Positions 1-9,126 of a stretch of 64,000 nucleotides of DNA are shown piece by piece. The stretch covers positions 3,795,001-3,859,000 of the forward strand of contig NZ_CP120683.1 in NCBI RefSeq assembly GCF_030506325.1, written 5' to 3'. Positions within the stretch are counted from its first letter, which is position 1, and each line of letters starts with the position of its first letter. This DNA comes from Tunicatimonas pelagia. Lineage in GTDB: Bacteria; Bacteroidota; Bacteroidia; Cytophagales; Cyclobacteriaceae. The translations under genes and the position numbers were made by a program. The notes below the pieces were generated by a model that worked only from the letters and a program-made list of their open reading frames with translations, searched no databases and was not told the origin of the DNA.

Positions 1-855
1 TTTAATCTCACCTTTCTCCTTTCCCGTAGTTTTGATATGCACCCGGGTGCCAAAGTGGGAAGAAAGCTGATTCTGTACCGCTTGTAATTCGGAAGACATT
101 CCGGCGGAAGTAGCCGTAGGTTTTGGCTTTTTGGGAGCAGCTAGTTCCCGCACCAATGCTTCTACCTGCCGCACCGATAAATCTTCCTGCACAATTTGGT
201 GGAATAGATGCAGTTGTTGTTCAATGGTATCAACATTAATCAGAGCTCGGGCGTGACCCATAGTTAGCCGGGCATCGCGCAAAGCGGCCTGAATATCGGG
301 CGGGAGCTTCAGCAGGCGTAAATAATTATTAACCGTAGAGCGGTTCTTACCCACTCGGTCACCTAGTTGCTCCTGCCGCAGGTCACATTCTGAGATCAGC
401 CGTTGGTAACTCAGGGCTATTTCAATGGCATTGAGGTTTTCCCGCTGGATATTCTCAATCAGAGCCATTTCCAGCATCTGCTGGTCGTTAGCCTTGCGAA
501 CGTAGGCCGGAATGAGGGTTAGACCGGCCAGCTTAGACGCCTGTACCCGTCGCTCTCCTGAAATAATCTGGTAGCGGTCAGTACCAATAAGGCGTACCGT
601 AATGGGCTGAATAATGCCCTGCATCATAATAGAGTCAGCTAACTCTTGCAGTGCTTCTTTATCAAAATGAGTACGGGGCTGGAACGGGTTTACTTCTATA
701 CTGTCCAGCGGTATTTCGTTGATTGAGCTAAATTCCCGAGTGGGATTATCCCGCACTTGAGGTTCTTGGGAGGAATCTTCCAGCAGTGCTCCTAAGCCGC
801 GCCCTAAAGCATTCTTACGGCGGGTGGGTCTTCCTGATGTTTTATTGATACTCAT
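1..855 (-). CDS. parB: ParB/Spo0J chromosome-partitioning protein, C-terminus cut by window edge
   Basis: Reading the minus strand from the ATG at 855 gives 285 codons that stay open to base 1, so the C-terminal end lies outside the window. The N-terminus carries the short basic segment GRGLGALL typical of ParB. It is followed by the ParB/Srx CTPase region with VNPFQPR near residue 55, the QGIIQPITVR stretch and a SGERR box near residue 98. After these comes the IENIQRENLNAIE motif and a helix-turn-helix region (DRVGKNRSTVNNYLRLL). ParB binds parS sites, loads onto DNA as a CTP-dependent clamp and works with ParA in origin segregation. parA begins 54 bp upstream on the same strand, the usual parAB order. 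Family assignment is very secure; only the dimerisation tail is unseen. Confidence 0.96.
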   Translation of the reverse strand, partial: MSINKTSGRPTRRKNALGRGLGALLEDSSQEPQVRDNPTREFSSINEIPLDSIEVNPFQPRTHFDKEALQELADSIMMQGIIQPITVRLIGTDRYQIISGERRVQASKLAGLTLIPAYVRKANDQQMLEMALIENIQRENLNAIEIALSYQRLISECDLRQEQLGDRVGKNRSTVNNYLRLLKLPPDIQAALRDARLTMGHARALINVDTIEQQLHLFHQIVQEDLSVRQVEALVRELAAPKKPKPTATSAGMSSELQAVQNQLSSHFGTRVHIKTTGKEKGEIK

Positions 856-909
856 TTGGGCGTTCAATTTTATTGTTATGCCGATAGATAACAATGCGTA
901 TTTTACCTA

Positions 910-1686
910 TCAACGCGCAAGTTGGCGATTTCTTTCCAATAATTCTTTGGCTAGGTTCAGATAACTAATGGCGCCCTTGCTATCGGCATCGTGAATAATA
1001 GCCGGCAGCCCGAAACTAGGTGATTCGCTCAATTTGATGTTGCGGGGAATGAGCGTACTAAATACCATTTGCTGGAAATGAGCATTTACTTCTTCTACCA
1101 CCTGATTAGATAAACGTAGCCGTGAATCATACATTGTTAGCAGTATGCCTTCAATTTCTAATCCAGTATTTAAGCGCGACTGAATAATTTGGATGGTATT
1201 CAGCAATTTGCCTAAACCCTCTAGCGCGTAGTACTCACATTGCACCGGAATAATTACTGAGTTGGCAGCGGTTAGGGCATTAATGGTAATCAGGCCCAAC
1301 GAAGGCGAGCAATCTAGAATCACGAATTCATAATCATCCTGCACCGGAACCAAAGCTTTACGCATTTTCTTTTCCCGGTTTTCCAGGCTTACCATTTCCA
1401 CCTCAGCTCCTACTAGGTCTATGTGAGAAGGTAATAGGTACAGATATTCCAGTTCGGTAGGAACAATGGCCGAGCGAATATCAGCTTCATCCACCATACA
1501 CTCGTAAATGCTGTCTTCTACTTCTTTAGGGTTAAACCCCAACCCGGAAGTAGAGTTGGCCTGCGGATCAGCATCTACCACCAACGTTTTGTGCTCCAGT
1601 GCGGCTAAGCTAGCGGCCAGATTAATAGCACTGGTTGTTTTTCCTACTCCTCCTTTTTGATTGGCGATGGCAATAATCTTACCCAT
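910..1686 (-). CDS. parA: ParA/Soj chromosome-partitioning ATPase
   Basis: The 258-residue protein is full length for chromosomal ParA/Soj. The deviant Walker A motif [15 protein letters not shown] lies at residues 11-25, Walker A' DADPQANST near 39-47, and Walker [12 protein letters not shown] near 120-130. These identify a MinD/ParA-type ATPase that forms ATP dimers on nucleoid DNA and is released by ParB. It sits immediately upstream of parB on the minus strand and is probably the first gene of that operon. No extra N-terminal DNA-binding domain is present, which fits the short chromosomal type rather than the plasmid type Ia proteins. Confidence 0.97.
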   Translation of the reverse strand: MGKIIAIANQKGGVGKTTSAINLAASLAALEHKTLVVDADPQANSTSGLGFNPKEVEDSIYECMVDEADIRSAIVPTELEYLYLLPSHIDLVGAEVEMVSLENREKKMRKALVPVQDDYEFVILDCSPSLGLITINALTAANSVIIPVQCEYYALEGLGKLLNTIQIIQSRLNTGLEIEGILLTMYDSRLRLSNQVVEEVNAHFQQMVFSTLIPRNIKLSESPSFGLPAIIHDADSKGAISYLNLAKELLERNRQLAR

Positions 1687-1812
1687 GCGTTAAGCGTTAA
1701 TAGTTCAGGCCGTGTGGATACTATATTCGATGAAAAATTGTAAATTCGCACAATTGCTCAGTAAGAAACCCTAAACTCTCCTGGAGGGTTCTACGGTCAG
1801 AATAGCACTGCA

Positions 1813-1820
1813 CAAATATA
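1813..1820 (-). promoter_or_regulatory. Candidate -7 box for parAB
   Basis: On the minus strand this reads TATATTTG, a full match to the Bacteroidota -7 consensus TAnnTTTG. It lies about 127 bp upstream of the parA ATG. I see no TTG at the expected spacing further upstream, so the call rests on the -7 element alone. Confidence 0.35.
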
Positions 1821-1916
1821 AAAAGTTTAAGCGCACATTTACATCACTGCCCGCCAAGCGGGTAAAAAAAATCTAACCTGCTGAAAATTAGAATAAACCT
1901 ACAGTAGTTAGCGTCC

Positions 1917-3080
1917 ATGCACATTCTTAAAGTAGATGAGAAGTATTCGGAGAGCGAGTTTTATGAGTTTCCTGCCCGCTTATATCAAAATGACGATCAT
2001 TGGGTGCCTACCAAGCTTGAAGAAGTAGAACGTATCTTTAATACTGACAGCAGCACTTTCTTTGAACGTGATGACGTTTGTCGGTGGATTTTACAGAACT
2101 ATCGGGGAGCCACGATTGGCCGTATTGCCGCTTTCGTTAATAAAAAAGAAACCTCTGAAACTGGCTTTCTGGGCTTTTTTGAGTGCATTGACCACGAAAC
2201 GGCGGCCTTCAAGCTGTTGGAAGAAGGAGCACTATGGCTGAAAGAGCGAGGTATGACCACGGTGAATGCGCCGGTAAATCCAACCAGCCTATTTCTTAAG
2301 TCGGGGCTTTTAACCGAGGGCTTTGATGAGCTTCCGGCCTATGGTTCTAATTATCACCCGGCCTATTACCAGCAATTTTTTGAAACATTCGGGTTTCAGC
2401 AGTACCTACGACAACGCATCTATCATTTAGATTTTCAAACCCTTCCCTTTCCGAGAGCCATCAAGGAAAAGGCTAAATTGGTGATGGAAAATAAAGACTT
2501 CAGGATTGATCGTTTTAATAAAGAAAAACTAGAGCCATTAGCAAAGGATATTGCAGTAGTGTATAATCGGACTTGGAGCAAAACTCCTTTTTATCACGAG
2601 CTGTCAGCCCAGCAAATTCAGACCGAGCTTCAGGAGCTACTGCCCTGGATCGATGAAGATATATTTTTACTGGCGTATTACCGCGATCAGCCCATTGGCT
2701 TCTTTTTTAACTTGCCCGATATTAACCAGGCGCGTAAGCGAGCGGGTAATGGCTTGTTTAGTAAAGTTCGCGAAGCCTACTACCGAAAGCGAAAACATAA
2801 GCACTTGCTCAGTGTTTCACTGGGAGTGTTACCGGAGTTTCAGCAGCGAGGGGTAGCCTCGGCACTAATTAAGTCATTATTAGACTTTTTAAGCAAGCAT
2901 GAAGTTCGGTACGATAAAATTGAAACCAACCGAGTAGGTGAAGGGCAGGTTGCCGTAGAATATTTGCTACAACAGTTTAAAGGCAAGCCCCGGCAGTATT
3001 ATTGGATATACCAAAAATCCCTATTAGCCATGAAAAGAGGGGAATCAATATCCCAAAATTCAACCTTACTAAAGCGATAA
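1917..3080 (+). CDS. GNAT-superfamily acyltransferase, YghO-like
   Basis: The 387-residue protein opens with the pattern FPARLYQNDDHWVPTKLEE. This conserved N-terminus is found in a family of large cytoplasmic GNAT proteins often annotated YghO-like or simply N-acetyltransferase. The C-terminal third holds the GNAT acyl-CoA motif region: a beta strand LLSVSLGVLPEFQQ followed by RGVASALIKSLLDFL, where the Q/R-x-x-G-x-A turn binds the CoA pyrophosphate. The substrate is unknown. It is divergent from parAB and 75 bp upstream of the PfkB gene on the same strand. The fold assignment is secure; any biochemical role is not predictable from sequence. Confidence 0.8.
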   Translation: MHILKVDEKYSESEFYEFPARLYQNDDHWVPTKLEEVERIFNTDSSTFFERDDVCRWILQNYRGATIGRIAAFVNKKETSETGFLGFFECIDHETAAFKLLEEGALWLKERGMTTVNAPVNPTSLFLKSGLLTEGFDELPAYGSNYHPAYYQQFFETFGFQQYLRQRIYHLDFQTLPFPRAIKEKAKLVMENKDFRIDRFNKEKLEPLAKDIAVVYNRTWSKTPFYHELSAQQIQTELQELLPWIDEDIFLLAYYRDQPIGFFFNLPDINQARKRAGNGLFSKVREAYYRKRKHKHLLSVSLGVLPEFQQRGVASALIKSLLDFLSKHEVRYDKIETNRVGEGQVAVEYLLQQFKGKPRQYYWIYQKSLLAMKRGESISQNSTLLKR

Positions 3081-3155
3081 CAACGCTCGTTTTGCAAAAT
3101 TTTAATATCCAAACACTTATCTTTTCTTACATTTCTAACGATCAACCAATAACAT

Positions 3156-4082
3156 ATGAGTTTATTAGTAATAGGCACCGTGGCCTTCGATGCCATTGAA
3201 ACCCCTTTTGGTAAAACTGACAAAATTATCGGTGGCTCGGGCACCTATATTGCTCTGGCATCATCGTACTTCACTAAATCGGCAAATTTGGTCGGAGTAG
3301 TGGGAGAAGATTTCTTGCAATCAGATATTGAGAATTTTCAGCAGCACGGCATTAATACCGAAGGACTCCAAGTCAAAGAAGGCGAGAAGTCGTTCTTTTG
3401 GGCGGGTCGCTACCATAACGATCTTAATTCGCGCGATACGCTGGCTACCGAACTGAACGTATTAGCTGATTTTGACCCCATTATTCCAGATACCTACCAA
3501 GATTGTAAATACCTTATGCTAGGCAATCTGACCCCGGAGGTGCAGCAAACGGTGCTCAATCGCCTAGAAAATCGCCCTGAATTGGTGATGTTGGACACAA
3601 TGAACTTCTGGATGACCGAGCCGTTTCTGCCGAGTCTTAAAGAAGTTATCAAACAAATTGATGTACTTTCTATTAATGATGAAGAAGCCCGAATGCTATC
3701 GGGGGAATATTCGCTAGTGAAGGCGGCTCGGGCTATTCTAAAGATGGGACCGAAATATATCATTATCAAGAAGGGTGAGCACGGTGCTTTGTTATTTAGC
3801 GATGAGCAGATTTTCTTCGCTCCGGCTTTGCCGTTAGAAGAAGTGTTTGATCCAACCGGAGCAGGAGATACGTTCGCGGGCGGATTTATCGGTTACTTAG
3901 CTCAAACCCAAGATACCTCCTTTAGCAATATGAAGCGAGCCGTGATTTTTGGTTCAGCTATGGCTTCGTTTTGTGTAGAAAAATTTGGCCCTCAGCGCCT
4001 TATCAATCTATCGCAAGAGGCGGTACAAGAACGGGTTCAGGAATTTGTTAATTTGGTTCAATTTGAAATTGATTATGCTTAG
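3156..4082 (+). CDS. PfkB-family carbohydrate/nucleoside kinase
   Basis: The 308-residue protein is the normal length for the ribokinase/PfkB family. The N-terminal GGSGTYIALASSYF segment is the first PfkB signature region (substrate binding). The C-terminal signature DPTGAGDTFAGGFIGY near residues 234-249 contains the catalytic aspartate of the GAGD anion hole. The enzyme should transfer phosphate from ATP to a sugar or nucleoside hydroxyl in the cytoplasm. The substrate cannot be fixed; in Cytophagales close relatives are often annotated sugar kinase or, by homology, adenosine kinase. It lies alone between the acyltransferase and egtB, with about 200 bp before egtB. Confidence 0.9.
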   Translation: MSLLVIGTVAFDAIETPFGKTDKIIGGSGTYIALASSYFTKSANLVGVVGEDFLQSDIENFQQHGINTEGLQVKEGEKSFFWAGRYHNDLNSRDTLATELNVLADFDPIIPDTYQDCKYLMLGNLTPEVQQTVLNRLENRPELVMLDTMNFWMTEPFLPSLKEVIKQIDVLSINDEEARMLSGEYSLVKAARAILKMGPKYIIIKKGEHGALLFSDEQIFFAPALPLEEVFDPTGAGDTFAGGFIGYLAQTQDTSFSNMKRAVIFGSAMASFCVEKFGPQRLINLSQEAVQERVQEFVNLVQFEIDYA

Positions 4083-4285
4083 ATAAAGCATAAGTACCCG
4101 TTTTAATGAGTGATAAACACTTTTTAATATACTTTTTTTGAGTTTCTCTAATTTATGTTTAGCTTGGCGGTACAGCTTTGCTAAGCGCAACTGCCAACTA
4201 ATTAGTCATTAAATTTCACACTATTTTTAGTCAACGTTTTTTAAGTTAGGTCGTAAACCCACCTGACGCACTACCATCGTAACTT

Positions 4286-5590
4286 ATGAACTCGGACTTA
4301 CTCGCATTAACAGAAATCGATATTTTTTCTCGGTACAAAGAAGTGCGCCAACAAAGCATTCGGCTCTGTCAGCCACTGCAACCCGAAGATTATGTGGTGC
4401 AGCCTATCGTAGACGTAAGCCCGCCTAAGTGGCACTTAGCGCACACTACTTGGTTTTTTGAGCAATTCATCCTGACCCCTTATTTTCCGGGCTATCGGGT
4501 GTTCAATGACCAATTCAACTTTCTATTCAACAGTTACTACGAAAGCAAGGGCAACCGGATGGTGCGAACCAATCGGGGTAATATGACCCGGCCTACCACT
4601 GAGGAGGTAATAACGTATCGTAACTACGTAGATGAACATCTACTCAAGTTGCCACACCTGTTGGATGAATCAGCGAGACAGCAGATTAATTACCTGATAG
4701 AGCTGGGATTGCACCATGAGCAGCAGCACCAAGAGTTATTAGTAACCGATCTTAAGTACATTTTGGGGCATAATCCCCTGTTTCCAGCTTACAATGATCG
4801 TGCGCCTCTGGCGAAAGGAAATCTGATGGGGACCGAAGAATACGTTTCCGTACCGGGTGGCAACTATTCTATCGGTTTTCAGGGCAGTGGTTTTCACTTC
4901 GACAATGAAGAAGGTTATCATCAAGTTTATCTGGCCGATTACCGATTGCTAGATCGATTAGTGACCGCCGGTGAGTTTTTAGCTTTTATACAAGAAGGGG
5001 GCTATCAAAATGCTGATTTATGGCTTTCTGACGGCTGGGCTTGGGTGCAAGAAAACAAAATTATCTCGCCGCACTACTGGCATCAGCAAGAAGAGCAGTG
5101 GTACGAATACACGTTGTCTGGCTTGCAGCCACTAGACCTATCCCGACCAGTGACCCACGTAAGTTACTACGAAGCTGATGCTTACGCTCGCTGGCGAGGC
5201 AAACGCTTACCCACTGAGGCTGAGTGGGAAGTGGCTTGCCGTTTAGCGGGTTACGAAGAAAACTTTCATATTTTGTCTCCCGCTAACTTCGTAGAGGCCG
5301 AAAACTTTCATCCGCAAGCCTTGCAAACACTAAGCACTTCTTCTGTGCCGGCTCAGATGGTTGGCGATGTTTGGGAGTGGACTCAAAGTGCCTACTTACC
5401 GTACCCTTTCTACCAACGACCCGAAGGAGCGCTGGGTGAGTACAATGGGAAGTTTATGATTAACCAGATGGTGCTACGGGGTGGTTCTTGTGCTACTCCC
5501 GAAAGTCACCTACGAATTACCTACCGAAATTTTTTCCAACCTGATAAACGCTGGCAATTCACGGGTTTCCGTCTTGCCGAACACTGTTAA
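4286..5590 (+). CDS. egtB: Ergothioneine biosynthesis sulfoxide synthase EgtB
   Basis: EgtB is a non-heme iron enzyme that joins trimethylhistidine (hercynine) to a thiol donor with O2 to form the sulfoxide precursor of ergothioneine. The 434-residue protein has the expected two-part layout. The N-terminal DinB-like four-helix domain contains WHLAHTTWFFE (H50, H53) and HHEQQHQE (H144, H148), which match the three-histidine iron site. The C-terminal formylglycine-generating-enzyme/sulfatase-modifying domain contains GGNYSIGF, GKRLPTEAEWE, GDVWEWTQS and the terminal GFRLA. egtD follows with no gap (TAA then ATG). No egtA or egtC is nearby, so the thiol donor may be cysteine rather than gamma-glutamylcysteine, but that is inference. 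OvoA is less likely because OvoA usually carries its own methyltransferase domain. Confidence 0.93.
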   Translation: MNSDLLALTEIDIFSRYKEVRQQSIRLCQPLQPEDYVVQPIVDVSPPKWHLAHTTWFFEQFILTPYFPGYRVFNDQFNFLFNSYYESKGNRMVRTNRGNMTRPTTEEVITYRNYVDEHLLKLPHLLDESARQQINYLIELGLHHEQQHQELLVTDLKYILGHNPLFPAYNDRAPLAKGNLMGTEEYVSVPGGNYSIGFQGSGFHFDNEEGYHQVYLADYRLLDRLVTAGEFLAFIQEGGYQNADLWLSDGWAWVQENKIISPHYWHQQEEQWYEYTLSGLQPLDLSRPVTHVSYYEADAYARWRGKRLPTEAEWEVACRLAGYEENFHILSPANFVEAENFHPQALQTLSTSSVPAQMVGDVWEWTQSAYLPYPFYQRPEGALGEYNGKFMINQMVLRGGSCATPESHLRITYRNFFQPDKRWQFTGFRLAEHC

Positions 5591-6625
5591 ATGTCCAATA
5601 CCACTGACTATTCCGAAAAAACCACTGCCATTCTAGAAGGCGTTGGATTAAATGGCTATTCTCAAAAAATTAATCGGCAGTTTGCGGCTGATGTATACGC
5701 CGGACTACATGCTGAAGAAAAGTATCTTCCTTCCAAATACTTATACAACAAGCGGGGCGATGAAATCTTTCAGCAGATTATGGAAATGGAAGAGTATTAT
5801 CCTACGCGCGCCGAATACGAGATATTTGAGATGCATCGCAGCGAGATGCTGGAGCACTTTTCTAAAAATAATGTTCCGTTCCGGCTAATTGAATTTGGAG
5901 CAGGCGATGGCACCAAAACGAAAGTGCTATTACGGCATTTCTTAGAACAGCAGGCCAATTTTTCTTACGTTCCTATCGATATTTCCGCCAATATTATTGA
6001 AGAACTTACCACCGACTTGGCTGATAATATGCCCAACTTGGTGGTACAAGGCATTCAGGACGATTACTTTCGGGCAATTGACCAACTTAAATCATCCTTT
6101 AATGGGCAGCAGGTTCGGAACGTAGTACTATTCTTAGGAGCAAACATTGGTAACTTTGCTCACCAAGAAAGTATTTTGTTCTTAAAAGAAATTGCCGCGC
6201 ATCTTTCGTCCGGCGATTTGCTGATGACGGGCTTCGACTTAAAAAAGGAACCTGAAAAAATCTTAAATGCTTACTTTGATAAGCCGGGAGTTACCCGAGC
6301 GTTTAAGCATAATCTGCTATTGCGAATCAATGAGGAGCTTGACGCTAATTTCAATATTGATGACTTTCAGTACTTCCCGATCTACGACCCCATGGAAGGT
6401 AGCATTCGTAGCTACTTGGTTAGCAAAAAGGAGCAACGAGTAACTATTTCGGCCATTGATGAAGTAATTGAGTTTGATGCTTGGGAGGCAATTTACATGG
6501 AGCGCTCTCAGAAATATAGCGTAGGCGATATTGAAAGCTTAGCCCGAGATTCTGGTTTTTCAGTTGTGCATCATTTCTACGATTCGCATCGGCTATTTAC
6601 CGATTCGCTGTGGCAGCTATCCTAA
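5591..6625 (+). CDS. egtD: L-histidine N-alpha-methyltransferase EgtD
   Basis: EgtD uses three S-adenosylmethionine molecules to convert histidine to hercynine, the first step of ergothioneine synthesis. The 344-residue protein is close to the usual 320-350. Visible family marks are YLYNKRGDEIFQQI and YYPTRAEYEI near residues 50-78, the SAM-binding LIEFGAGDGTKT near 98-109, and FLGANIGNFA near 180, matching the FLGSxIGNF motif. The C-terminal RSQKYSVGDIESLA is also typical. The start codon directly follows the egtB stop, so the two are almost certainly co-transcribed and possibly translationally coupled. The pair supplies both committed steps; the final C-S lyase is not seen here. Confidence 0.94.
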   Translation: MSNTTDYSEKTTAILEGVGLNGYSQKINRQFAADVYAGLHAEEKYLPSKYLYNKRGDEIFQQIMEMEEYYPTRAEYEIFEMHRSEMLEHFSKNNVPFRLIEFGAGDGTKTKVLLRHFLEQQANFSYVPIDISANIIEELTTDLADNMPNLVVQGIQDDYFRAIDQLKSSFNGQQVRNVVLFLGANIGNFAHQESILFLKEIAAHLSSGDLLMTGFDLKKEPEKILNAYFDKPGVTRAFKHNLLLRINEELDANFNIDDFQYFPIYDPMEGSIRSYLVSKKEQRVTISAIDEVIEFDAWEAIYMERSQKYSVGDIESLARDSGFSVVHHFYDSHRLFTDSLWQLS

Positions 6626-7092
6626 AAATAGCGCGATAATTTCGGGTAGTGAGAAAAGTAAACCGCTCGAGAAACTCGTAATAACAAGCCAAAGTAACAG
6701 TGAGCGATACACCCTGCCTACCTTAGATTCCACTACTCCTACAATCCTTGTTTCGGTATTAGCTAAGCTTAATGTGCGGCACATAAGGCCGGCTAGCAAG
6801 CAAAAAATTATAGGCTAAACAAGAAGCAACCAACAGTTTGGCTACCCGCCTGATAAGTACTTCTCGCCCAGTATGGATTGCAAACTTTTTTGGGCCTTAG
6901 TTATCAAATTCAGGGATACACACTCCACTCCTTCGGACTTCGGACTCCGGTTTCTTGCTTCCGTACCTATAAATTAAATTTTACCTTTTTTATGATATTC
7001 CCTTTAGGGAAATGAGAAGTCCGGTAGCTCGAGGGTAAAACCTACGCGGAAAATTCGTAACATTGCAGTTTAAAAATATAGCATAAAAATAA
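6626..7092 (+). other. 467-bp intergenic region, no supported gene
   Basis: The region between egtD and the first isomerase gene holds no convincing ORF. On the minus strand a hydrophobic frame of about 60 codons exists but needs a TTG start and overlaps the end of egtD. At about 6932-6950 there is a degenerate period-7 run (TTCGGAC repeated, then TCCGG) that resembles the period-7 repeats at 37.8 and 51.1 kb. A short palindrome, CCCTTTAGGG, lies near 7001. The last 60 bases are AT-rich, as expected for a Bacteroidota leader. Confidence 0.5.
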
Positions 7093-9126
7093 ATGACCGG
7101 AAACCAGAGAGTACCTGGAATTACACGGATAGCCTGTTTGCTGCTTTTGTTAGGAATAGGAGGGTGTGCTGCTACCAAAAAATCGGCTCGTAGTAAGGAT
7201 GCCGATTATTCGCTCAGCGAGGCGGTATTGTTTACGTCGGCTGCCGATACGGTATTTGCTGATGAGTTTTTGTACGTCTATCAGAAAAATCGGATAGAAG
7301 ATACTACCGTTGAGCGCAGCCCGGAGAGCAATCAGCAGGCGATGGAAGAATATCTGGATTTATACGTCAATTTCCGGCTTAAGGTGAAGGCAGCCGAAGA
7401 GGCTGGTTTACAACGCCGAGAAAGTTTCAAGCAAGAGCTAGCGCAGTACAAAGAACAGTTGGCCAAACCGTACCTCACCGAAAACCGGGTAACGGAGCAA
7501 CTGATTCGGGAAACGTACGAGCGGATGAAGCAAGAAGTGCGTGCTTCGCATATTTTGATTGAAGTACCTGAAAACGCCTCTGCCCAAGATACGCTGAAAG
7601 CATACCAAATGGCCGATAGCTTACGAGCCCTGGCGCAAAACGGTGCCTCGTTTTCAATGCTGGCCGAGCAATATTCATCAGACCCCTCAGCTGCTTCTAA
7701 CGGTGGTGACTTAGGGTACTTTTCAGCTCTACAGATGGTGTATCCGTTTGAGAAGGTAGCCTACAGTACCTCGGTTGGCAATGTCTCTAACCCAGTTCGC
7801 ACCCGCTTTGGCTACCACATTATCAAAGTAAATGATAAGCGTCCTTCCCAGGGAAAAGTAAAGGTTGCCCATATTATGATTCGCCCAGATAGCGAAAGCG
7901 ATTCAGCCACTTACCAAAAAGCCCGGCAGGTACATCAGCAGTTGCTAACTGGGGCTGACTGGAACGAGATGGTAGAGCGTTTTTCGGAAGATGTATCCAC
8001 CAAATCGCGGGGGGGCGAACTGCCGTATTTTGGTACGGGCAACATGATTGAAAGCTTTGAGGACGCAGCTTTTGCCCTTAGCGCACCCGGCGACATTTCT
8101 TCTCCGGTGAAGACCCGCTTTGGTTGGCATATCATTAAGCTAATTGATCGCCAAGGATTAGATTCTTTAGAAAAAATGCGCCCTTCTCTGGAACGGCAAG
8201 TAGAGCGTAACATCCAAGCCGAAGTGCGGCAGGAAGAAATGGTATCTAGCCTAAAGCAGGAAAGCGACTATCAAGCCAATAAAGCTAACATTGCTCAGGC
8301 AATTTATTATCTCCATGCCGGAGCGCAGGCCGAAAGTGCCGAGCCTGATCGGGGTGGAGTTCTCTTTTCAATAGCTGATACCACGTTGGAGGTGGGCAAT
8401 TTTTATGATTTTGTGCAGGAGAAGCAAGGAGCCTTAGCGGCTGACAGCGTACTGGCTCACCAGCTTTACCAAGATTTTGAGGCTACTACTCTTCTGGAGC
8501 ACGAAAAGACTCACTTAGCTGATAATAACGAAGAATATCGGCGAATACTTCAGGAATATCGGAATGGAATATTACTGTTTGATATTATGGAGCAGAAAGT
8601 ATGGTCGAAGGCAGTAGAAGACAGCACTGGGTTGCAGCAGTACTTTGAGAATCATCGGGAAACGTATCGTTGGAAAGAGCGGGCGGAGGCTACCATATTG
8701 GATGCCCAAAGCCAAGATATACTAGAGACAGCTAAGCAAGAATTAGGAGAGATAAACGAGCCACTAAGCGACGAAGTAATTGCAAAAATAGAAAGCACCT
8801 TTAACGAAGATACTCCGCTAGCCCTTCAAATTCACCAGAGCAAGTACGAGCGAGGGGAAGAACGATCGTCGGTTGAGGCAGTTATCGACCAAGTTACTTG
8901 GGAAAAAGGGGCGTATTCACGGACGGAAAACGATAGATTTTACCATATTCTTATCCATGACGTATTACCGCCCAAATTGAAGGAGTTAGATGAGATAAGA
9001 GGCATTGTAATTGCAGACTACCAAAATGAGCTCGACCAGCAGTGGATTGCCACGCTACGAGAAAAATACCCGGTAGAAATTAATGAAGATGTTTTACAAT
9101 TTTTGGGGCAGCAAACGGAACCTTAG
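7093..9126 (+). CDS. Parvulin-type peptidyl-prolyl isomerase lipoprotein with two PpiC domains
   Basis: The 677-residue protein begins with a lipoprotein signal whose lipobox LGIGGC places the lipidated cysteine at residue 25. An N-terminal SurA-like helical region precedes two rotamase domains. The first begins VRASHILIEVPE and ends TRFGYHIIKV; the second begins KVAHIMIRPD and ends TRFGWHIIKL. Each has the GGxLxYF and F(E)xxAf elements of PpiC folds. The remaining 300 residues are helical and charged with no named domain. It probably acts as a periplasmic chaperone/isomerase for outer-membrane proteins. It is the first of three overlapping isomerase-like genes; the next starts 44 bp before its stop. 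Confidence 0.9.
   Translation: MTGNQRVPGITRIACLLLLLGIGGCAATKKSARSKDADYSLSEAVLFTSAADTVFADEFLYVYQKNRIEDTTVERSPESNQQAMEEYLDLYVNFRLKVKAAEEAGLQRRESFKQELAQYKEQLAKPYLTENRVTEQLIRETYERMKQEVRASHILIEVPENASAQDTLKAYQMADSLRALAQNGASFSMLAEQYSSDPSAASNGGDLGYFSALQMVYPFEKVAYSTSVGNVSNPVRTRFGYHIIKVNDKRPSQGKVKVAHIMIRPDSESDSATYQKARQVHQQLLTGADWNEMVERFSEDVSTKSRGGELPYFGTGNMIESFEDAAFALSAPGDISSPVKTRFGWHIIKLIDRQGLDSLEKMRPSLERQVERNIQAEVRQEEMVSSLKQESDYQANKANIAQAIYYLHAGAQAESAEPDRGGVLFSIADTTLEVGNFYDFVQEKQGALAADSVLAHQLYQDFEATTLLEHEKTHLADNNEEYRRILQEYRNGILLFDIMEQKVWSKAVEDSTGLQQYFENHRETYRWKERAEATILDAQSQDILETAKQELGEINEPLSDEVIAKIESTFNEDTPLALQIHQSKYERGEERSSVEAVIDQVTWEKGAYSRTENDRFYHILIHDVLPPKLKELDEIRGIVIADYQNELDQQWIATLREKYPVEINEDVLQFLGQQTEP

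Noticed and set aside
1850-1862. Short CCCGC/GCGGG hairpin upstream of the acyltransferase gene
   Set aside because: It lies in a divergent promoter region, is followed by A rather than T on the plus strand and by no T-run on the minus strand, so it is not a terminator.
4286-5590. OvoA (ovothiol synthase) instead of EgtB
   Set aside because: OvoA is normally much longer with a C-terminal methyltransferase; this protein is 434 residues and is paired with a separate EgtD.
6617-6799. 60-codon hydrophobic minus-strand ORF in the gap after egtD
   Set aside because: It needs a TTG start, overlaps the egtD end and has no leader or terminator signal, so it is not called, though a small membrane peptide cannot be excluded.
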